Assembly: GCA_020347085.1 (NCBI GenBank) | Contig: CP070769.1 | Location: 1,631,164-1,641,206, forward strand | Direction: 5' to 3' | Source: Desulfobacterales bacterium | GTDB lineage: Bacteria; Desulfobacterota; Desulfobacteria; Desulfobacterales; C00003060 | DNA: 10,043 nt | Notes under the pieces: model-generated | Told to the model about the DNA's origin: nothing | The model's input: the letters and a program-made list of their open reading frames with translations, nothing else | Databases searched by the model: none | In this document: one piece after another, positions 6,122-10,043 of the stretch | Layout: each line of letters opens with the position of its first letter | Numbering within the stretch: position 1 is the stretch's first letter | Made by a program: the position numbers and the translations under genes

Positions 6122-6493
6122 ATGGATGAGAAACACAAGGGCAAGTTTCATAAGGTACTCGGGGCCGGTATAGGCTGGATTATGGGAGGGCCGGTTGGGG
6201 CCGCCCTCGGTCTTCTCGTAGGACACACCCTCCACGAGAATGCCGAACTGCTGGAAAAAGGAACATTTGGCACGGGGCTTAGAGAGGAATATGGCGTGCT
6301 TCAAGTCCCCTACGATGCCGGACCGGAGCAAATCAAGGCCGCCTATAAAAGACTTGCCCAGAAGTATCATCCTGACAGATTTGCAGACACAGATCCTGTA
6401 ATTCGGGAATTGGCTAAAGAGAAGATGGCTGACATTAACGCGGCATATGCGAAGATTATGGGACGTGTGAGAGATGACACAACCCAGCAGTGA
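6122..6493 (+). CDS. Small DjlA-like membrane J-domain co-chaperone
   Basis: The 123-residue protein has an N-terminal glycine-rich membrane segment (about 12-36, GAGIGWIMGGPVGAALGLLV then GH) and a C-terminal J domain (about 56-114) with the HPD motif at 83-85 in KYHPDRF, followed by the helix ending NAAYAKIMG. The membrane segment closely resembles that of DjlA, which also has its J domain at the C-terminus, but the TerB domain between them in DjlA is absent. It should recruit and stimulate DnaK at the inner membrane. An in-frame TAG at 6104-6106 limits the start; the ATG at 6122 lacks a ribosome site and lies just after a strong promoter. A shorter form from the ATG at 6182 would lose part of the membrane segment. 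The gene precedes tatA. Confidence 0.88.
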   Translation: MDEKHKGKFHKVLGAGIGWIMGGPVGAALGLLVGHTLHENAELLEKGTFGTGLREEYGVLQVPYDAGPEQIKAAYKRLAQKYHPDRFADTDPVIRELAKEKMADINAAYAKIMGRVRDDTTQQ

Positions 6494-6522
6494 TTGACAC
6501 ACTCAGGTTTTGGTGTTATCTT
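6494..6522 (+). promoter_or_regulatory. Candidate sigma70 promoter for tatA
   Basis: A perfect TTGACA (6494-6499) is followed after 17 nt by TATCTT (6517-6522, four of six matches to the -10 consensus). It begins directly after the stop codon of the J-domain gene. The start near 6529 would give a leader of about 128 nt before tatA. Confidence 0.5.
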
Positions 6523-6574
6523 CGAATCCACACTGAGATTTTATCATCGACAAGGAATATGAACCTTTTGAAGC

Positions 6575-6605
6575 TCCCTGCAGTCTCGATGAATCGGGAC
6601 AGGGA
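6575..6605 (+). other. Stable bulged hairpin in the tatA leader
   Basis: TCCCTG pairs with CAGGGA, and an inner TCTCGA pairs with TCGGGA around a TGAA loop; a 3-nt CAG bulge separates the two stems on the 5' side. This gives 12 pairs, one of them G-U. It lies about 50 nt upstream of the tatA start and has no T-run after it, so it is a leader structure rather than a terminator. Confidence 0.5.
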
Positions 6606-6656
6606 ATTCGCTCGGTGTTGCAGTTCAGAGGGATAGGAAGCAAAGGGGGAGACTAA

Positions 6657-6872
6657 ATGTTCGGCATCGGCATGCCAGAATTAATTATCATTCTGGTTAT
6701 TATCCTGATCATTTTTGGGGCGGGCAAACTGCCTGAGATCGGAAGCGGTATTGGCAGAGTGATCCAAAACTTCAAGAAAGCCACCAAAGAGACCTCAGGG
6801 GAGTTAGAAGAAAAACCTGAGTCCAGCGAGTCCAAGGAGTCGAATAAACTGGACGAGGAGCATCAAGCTTAG
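6657..6872 (+). CDS. tatA: Twin-arginine translocase subunit, TatA/TatE family
   Basis: The 71-residue product is the pore-forming or membrane-weakening subunit of the Tat system, which exports folded proteins with twin-arginine signals. It has a short N-terminal membrane helix (about 7-20, PELIIILVIILIIF), the hinge FGAGKLPEIG (20-29), an amphipathic helix to about 43 (GSGIGRVIQNFKKA), and an acidic, unstructured tail (49-71). This is the TatA/E architecture; TatB would be longer. The ATG at 6657 has a GGGGGAG a few bases upstream. tatB and tatC are not in the window, so their genes must lie elsewhere if the system is complete. The gene converges with ssb. Confidence 0.95.
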   Translation: MFGIGMPELIIILVIILIIFGAGKLPEIGSGIGRVIQNFKKATKETSGELEEKPESSESKESNKLDEEHQA

Positions 6873-7124
6873 GACAGTTCCATAGTCTTTCCCAGACGAA
6901 TCCAGCTTAAGACTTCATACCAAGTTCGTATTGCCGGTGGCCGCCTGCAAAAGCCCTCTTTTGCCCAACCCCGTTTTCTCACGCAAAGCTCATTCAAAGG
7001 GCGTACCTGCGCTAAAGGCTTCGCGCTATGCACTCGCGGGTCCTCAACGCGGAAACCTGGTCTTCGCCTTCGCGTTTGGAGGTCAGGGTTTTGATCTCGA
7101 GCAAAAACTTAACTTTTGGAAAAT
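6873..7124. other. Convergent gap between tatA and ssb
   Basis: No gene was found in this 250-nt stretch. It contains a 6-bp stem AACGCG/CGCGTT (7046-7051 and 7071-7076) enclosing a 19-nt loop, and GCGC arms around 7011-7025. The short open frames here have no ribosome sites. No strong T-tailed terminator for tatA was seen. Confidence 0.5.
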
Positions 7125-7143
7125 GCCTCGTCTTGGGACAGGC
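7125..7143 (-). terminator. Weak intrinsic terminator for ssb
   Basis: On the minus strand GCCT and GTC pair with GAC and AGGC around a CCAA loop with one bulged G, and ATTTT follows at once. The stem begins on the last base of the ssb stop codon. Seven pairs and a short T-run make it a weak candidate. Confidence 0.35.
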
Positions 7144-7562
7144 TAAAACGGGATGTCGTCCTCAGTTGGGCCGCTGGATGTTTTTGCAGGCCCAGGGCTG
7201 GAGCTTTCATCCGAAAGTGGTTCGCCTGGCGTCCGGGAGCCAAGCATTTGCATGGTCAAGGCGACAATAGCTTTGTTTTGTCGTTTGTTCCCTTCCTGAT
7301 CTTCCCATTCGTTGGTCTGGATACGACCCTCAATATAGACTTGCTTTCCCTTGGAAAGGTATTCGCCGCATATTTCACCCAGTCGGCCCCATGCCACGAT
7401 TCGGTGCCACTCCGTCCGTGACTCCCTCTCACCGTCTCTATTGGTCCAGTTCTCTGTGGTGGCAATGCTGAAATTCGCTACTGCTGTTCCACTGGGCGTG
7501 TAGCGTACCTCCGGGTCTCTTCCAAGGTTGCCAATGAGGATCACTTTGTTAATACTGGCCAT
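7143..7562 (-). CDS. ssb: Single-stranded DNA-binding protein SSB
   Basis: The 139-residue product binds and protects single-stranded DNA as a tetramer during replication, recombination and repair. The N-terminal OB fold (about 1-108) has the family start MASINKVILIGNLGRDPEVR, the aromatic positions EWH (51-53) and VAWGRLGE (56-63), and the segment YLSKGKQVYIEGRIQT (68-83). A Gly/Pro/Ser-rich linker follows and ends in the acidic tip EDDIPF, which recruits partner proteins such as PriA, RecO and exonuclease I. The ATG at 7562 has AGGAGG about 4 nt upstream; a GTG five codons earlier lacks a site. It stands alone, with no rpsF or rpsR beside it. A promoter-like site lies at 7643-7672. Confidence 0.97.
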   Translation of the reverse strand: MASINKVILIGNLGRDPEVRYTPSGTAVANFSIATTENWTNRDGERESRTEWHRIVAWGRLGEICGEYLSKGKQVYIEGRIQTNEWEDQEGNKRQNKAIVALTMQMLGSRTPGEPLSDESSSPGPAKTSSGPTEDDIPF

Positions 7563-7642
7563 GGGTCCTCCTCTCACAAATGCAAGATGGCGCGAAATTG
7601 CCTGATAGCCTGTAACAGCTCAGGTGACGAAAGTAGTCAACT

Positions 7643-7672
7643 ATTACAGTGACGTGTACCAGGAATTGGCAA
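7643..7672 (-). promoter_or_regulatory. Candidate sigma70 promoter for ssb
   Basis: On the minus strand TTGCCA (7667-7672, five of six) and TGTAAT (7643-7648, five of six) are 18 nt apart. The start would be near 7636, with a leader of about 74 nt. A second TTGACT (7635-7640) lies just downstream but has no good -10 partner. Confidence 0.5.
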
Positions 7673-7928
7673 TAGCCCAAAAGACGGCTGGCAGGATCAA
7701 AACACTTTCCATCTCATAGTGGATGACAGGAATGAAATCAAGAAAAATCAAAGCAGGATTTTTCGACAAAAGGACACCCGTTTTCCTCTTGATTAGAAGG
7801 TATCTTTCAATGTAAATAGATATTTATCAACCTTCCTCACGGTGATGGAGAAGTGGCGAAAGAGCGTTACTGTTTCGTCAAGGGGCAATAAACGACCATT
7901 AACGGACGATACCAAATTTTGTTGAGTC

Positions 7929-7942
7929 GGGTACAAATACCC
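7929..7942 (+). promoter_or_regulatory. Hairpin directly upstream of the methyltransferase start
   Basis: GGGTA and TACCC form a perfect 5-bp stem around CAAA, ending one base before the ATG at 7944. No Shine-Dalgarno sequence is visible, so the hairpin occupies the place where ribosomes would bind. It may restrict initiation; with only five pairs this is tentative. Confidence 0.4.
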
Positions 7943-7943
7943 C

Positions 7944-8723
7944 ATGGGATACGTTTTCGACTACAACGCAGCTCGGCAGTACGACGACTGGTATCAGCAT
8001 CCTAAAAACCGGTTCGTTGCTGAACTTGAAGATGAGCTTGTCTTGAGGCTCCTCGAACCCGTGCGGGGCGAGCGGGTTTTAGACATTGGATGCGGCACAG
8101 GGAGACATCTGCTCATGTTTTCGGAGCTAGGCCTCGACATAACAGGCCTTGACGCATCGCCTCACATGCTTGGCATTGCACAAAGAAAACTCGGACATCG
8201 CGTTGAGCTGCACGAGGGATTGGCCGAGGATCTACCTTTCGAGGACAATAGCTTTGATATGGCTACCTTGATTACGACCTTGGAATTTGTGGACGATGTT
8301 CAAAAGGCCATTCAAGAAGCATGTCGTGTGGCAGAGAACCGCATTTTTTTTGGTGTTCTAAATCGTTATGCGATTAAAGGGCTTGAGCGAAGGATTAGGG
8401 GTATCTTTTCAGAAAGCATATACAATCGGGCCAGGTTTTTCAGTGTGTGGCAGGTCAAACGGCATGTTCAGGAGGTGCTGGGAAAAACGCCGCTCAGGTG
8501 GGGTACAGTTCTCCATCTGCCCGACAGCTTCAGGAAATATACCCAACATCTGGAGAGATGGCATCTTGTTCAGAGGTTCCCGTTTGGGTGCTATATAGGT
8601 ATGGTGGTTACTCTCGTGCCACGATATCGGACCCAGAACGTACCCATTGGGTATGTGGAGCAGCAAACGCGGGCTGCTCCCGGATTGATGAAAACGCCGA
8701 CAATATATAGACGAGGGGCCTGA
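7944..8723 (+). CDS. Class I SAM-dependent methyltransferase
   Basis: The 259-residue product has a Methyltransf_11 type Rossmann domain (about 40-145). Motif I reads RVLDIGCGTGRH (44-55) and binds SAM; Asp70 in ITGLDASPHML is the acidic residue that contacts the ribose; AEDLPFEDNSFD (94-105) and the strand ATLITTLEFV (107-116) complete the fold. Residues 140-259 form an unassigned helical cap that probably sets substrate choice, including FSVWQVKRHVQEVLG and a conserved-looking RWHLVQRFPFGCYIG. The substrate is unknown; small molecule or lipid/quinone methylation as in UbiE and BioC relatives is only an analogy. The start lacks a ribosome site, but the N-terminus FDYNAARQYDDWY fits the family. 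The stop is 2 nt before the AmrS start, so the two are co-transcribed and likely coupled. Confidence 0.9.
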   Translation: MGYVFDYNAARQYDDWYQHPKNRFVAELEDELVLRLLEPVRGERVLDIGCGTGRHLLMFSELGLDITGLDASPHMLGIAQRKLGHRVELHEGLAEDLPFEDNSFDMATLITTLEFVDDVQKAIQEACRVAENRIFFGVLNRYAIKGLERRIRGIFSESIYNRARFFSVWQVKRHVQEVLGKTPLRWGTVLHLPDSFRKYTQHLERWHLVQRFPFGCYIGMVVTLVPRYRTQNVPIGYVEQQTRAAPGLMKTPTIYRRGA

Positions 8724-8725
8724 GG

Positions 8726-9742
8726 ATGACGGAAGCCTATCTGTATGAACACTCAGAAGATAAGAAGGTCCGGTGCAACCTGTGCAATCACCGTTGCCTT
8801 ATCAAGGCGGGGAAACGCGGCATATGCGCTGTTCGCAAAAACGAGGGTGGGATCCTAAAAACCCTTGTTTATGGGAAGCTGATTGCCCAGCATGTTGACC
8901 CCATTGAGAAAAAACCGCTTTATCATGTCTTGCCCGGTTCTCTTTCATATTCCATTGCCACGGTTGGATGTAATTTCAAGTGCCGTTTTTGTCAGAACGC
9001 AGATATTGCCCAACTCCCTGCGGACCGAAAAGGGATGATTCTGGGTGATCGTTTCAGGCCAGAAGACGTGGTGAGCGCTGCAGAGAAGGCAAACTGTCGC
9101 AGCATAGCCTATACCTACACCGAACCGACCGTATTCTTTGAATTCGCATATGATACTGCCAAGCTGGCACACGAGAAGGGTATCTTGAATGTATTTGTGA
9201 CGAACGGGTACATGACCTCCGAGGCCTTGCACATGATCCAACCCTACCTGGATGCAGCCAATGTAGATTTGAAGGCCTTTAATGATGATTTTTATAAAGA
9301 GCAATGCAGCGCCAAGCGAAAGCACGTGATGCAGACCCTGAAGTTGATGAAGTCTCTTGGAATCTTTGTGGAGGTTACCAAACTGCTTATTCCCGGACTC
9401 AATGATGATAGGGGAGAGCTTCAACAGCTAGCTTCGTTTATGGTGGACGCCCTCGGCCCTGAGACCCCATGGCACATCAGCCGTTTTCATCCAACCTACA
9501 AGCTTACAGACCGTCCACCCACACCGGCGGAGAGTATTCACCGGGCCCGTCAGATCGGGCTTGAGGCAGGACTCCGTCACGTTTATAGCGGCAATCTACC
9601 CGGAGACGAAGGGGAAAACACCATGTGTTACAGTTGCCGCCAGCCCTTGATCGAGCGGTGGGGTTATCACATATCCAAGAACGTGATTACAGATGGCAAG
9701 TGCCCGAAATGTGAAGCTAGTCTTGATGGCATTGGGCTTTAG
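8726..9742 (+). CDS. amrS: AmmeMemoRadiSam-type radical SAM enzyme (AmrS-like)
   Basis: The 338-residue product has the radical SAM cluster motif CNFKCRFC (Cys82, Cys86, Cys89), which holds a 4Fe-4S cluster that cleaves SAM to a 5'-deoxyadenosyl radical. It has the N-terminal cysteine block of this family (Cys17, Cys20, Cys24, Cys34 in CNLCNHRC and GIC) and IEKKPLYHVLPGS (60-72). AYTYTEPTVFFEF takes the place of the usual GGE motif, and VTNGYMT follows. A C-terminal zinc-ribbon-like pair, CYSC (301-304) and CPKC (326-329), is also present. These match the AmrS group, related to pyruvate formate-lyase activases, whose reaction is not settled. Its usual partners, AmrA (AMMECR1-like) and AmrB (Memo-like), are not beside it here. 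The ATG at 8726 follows TGAGG of the upstream stop and is probably translated by coupling. Confidence 0.93.
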   Translation: MTEAYLYEHSEDKKVRCNLCNHRCLIKAGKRGICAVRKNEGGILKTLVYGKLIAQHVDPIEKKPLYHVLPGSLSYSIATVGCNFKCRFCQNADIAQLPADRKGMILGDRFRPEDVVSAAEKANCRSIAYTYTEPTVFFEFAYDTAKLAHEKGILNVFVTNGYMTSEALHMIQPYLDAANVDLKAFNDDFYKEQCSAKRKHVMQTLKLMKSLGIFVEVTKLLIPGLNDDRGELQQLASFMVDALGPETPWHISRFHPTYKLTDRPPTPAESIHRARQIGLEAGLRHVYSGNLPGDEGENTMCYSCRQPLIERWGYHISKNVITDGKCPKCEASLDGIGL

Positions 9743-9761
9743 ACTTCGCGGTCTGAGACTT

Positions 9762-9786
9762 GCACGGACAATCACTGTCCTGATGC
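9762..9786 (+). other. Hairpin after amrS
   Basis: GGACA and TGTCC form a 5-bp stem around ATCAC (9766-9780), with GCA/TGC arms continuing beyond an asymmetric internal loop. It lies 20 nt after the amrS stop codon. No T-run follows, so terminator function is uncertain. Confidence 0.3.
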
Positions 9787-9803
9787 TTACACTGTGTCTT
9801 CTA

Positions 9804-9841
9804 TACCCATCCCGTTGAAGGCCGCACTATAGGGATGGGTG
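9804..9841 (+). terminator. Long-armed inverted repeat after amrS
   Basis: ACCCATCCC (9805-9813) and GGGATGGGT (9832-9840) form a perfect 9-bp stem, with one further T-G pair, around an 18-nt loop. It is the strongest dyad in the 165 nt between amrS and the repeat at 9908. The absence of a T-run makes it a Rho-type or 3'-end stabilising structure at best, or a protein site. Confidence 0.35.
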
Positions 9842-9907
9842 GGTGGCAGTTCGTAAGCTAGGTATGAACGTCAAGTCGTAACATTTCTGAGGCAGCCCCG
9901 GTTATAG

Positions 9908-10043
9908 GAAACCTTTGCATAACTACTTTGAACGACCATTATGAGCTTTTTGGGTACCCATCCGGACGTAGCAAACGTGCCCACCTCGGTGGGCAAATCC
10001 TGAACTGTTTGAGGCCGTTAGGCCGAGTTTTCAGGATATAGTG
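9908..10043 (+). mobile_element. MITE-like dispersed element, copy 2 (partial, runs off window)
   Basis: From the end sequence GAAACCTTTGCATAAC at 9908, about 118 bp match the right part of the element at 2741-3003, read there on the minus strand, with roughly 83 percent identity and one 1-nt gap. The stem GCCCAC/GTGGGC (9979-9994) is present in both copies, with A-T here and a G-T type pair in copy 1. Similarity fades after about 10026, where the copies may belong to different subtypes. The far end and its target duplication lie outside the window. The reading frame open in copy 1 is closed here by a TGA after nine codons, so the shared sequence is not conserved as protein. Positions 9743-9907 before it hold no gene. 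Confidence 0.75.

Larger units (their letters stand above)
7578..7943. other. Divergent gap between ssb and the methyltransferase gene
   Basis: No gene was found in these 366 nt. The left part holds the candidate ssb promoter (7643-7672). Positions 7730-7860 are AT-rich and may hold the promoter of the methyltransferase gene, but no box pair was convincing. The hairpin at 7929-7942 abuts the methyltransferase start. Confidence 0.5.

Noticed and set aside
6074..6502. 142-codon frame on the minus strand opposite the J-domain gene
   Set aside because: The plus strand carries an intact J domain with HPD, so the opposite frame is a by-product.
6494..6545. CTCAG/CTGAG arms before TTTTAT as a terminator for the J-domain gene
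   Set aside because: The stem has only five pairs with a loop of about 26 nt.
6559..6636. 25-codon frame in the tatA leader
   Set aside because: The AAGGA is only 2 nt from the ATG and the frame covers the leader hairpin; nothing suggests a real leader peptide.

Overview
The window reads like a chromosome segment of a Gram-negative, probably anaerobic bacterium of the Desulfobacterota (former Deltaproteobacteria) type. This is inferred from three things: type II secretion genes with a GspG pseudopilin, an AmrS-type radical SAM enzyme, and a short MetE-like protein. GC content looks close to 50 percent. No ribosomal RNA, tRNA, CRISPR array or phage gene was found.

Layout. Positions 1-2338 (minus strand) hold gspF, gspG and the 5' part of gspH, the inner-membrane platform and pseudopilins of a type II secretion system. 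gspE does not lie directly upstream of gspF; instead there is a promoter-like site with 12-bp direct repeats and a dyad. Positions 2339-3378 are about 1 kb without a convincing gene. They hold a 263-bp MITE-like element (2741-3003) with terminal inverted repeats and a 4-bp flanking duplication. A second, inverted copy enters the window at 9908 and runs off its end.

Positions 3379-5886 (minus strand) look like one operon: a short MetE-like (methionine synthase core) protein, a YidD-family protein that carries a signal peptide, and a TPR protein with a hydrophobic C-terminal domain whose start overlaps yidD. Positions 6122-6872 (plus strand) hold a small DjlA-like membrane J-domain protein and a TatA-family protein, each behind a sigma70-like promoter. 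ssb (7143-7562, minus strand) is convergent with tatA. Positions 7944-9742 (plus strand) hold a class I SAM-dependent methyltransferase followed after 2 bp by an AmrS-type radical SAM enzyme.

Much of the window concerns the cell envelope and protein export: type II secretion, a YidD paralogue, Tat export and a membrane co-chaperone. The least explained parts are the exported YidD plus TPR pair, the MetE-like protein with Asp at the position of the usual Glu zinc ligand, the methyltransferase plus AmrS pair without amrA or amrB beside it, and the dispersed structured repeat.
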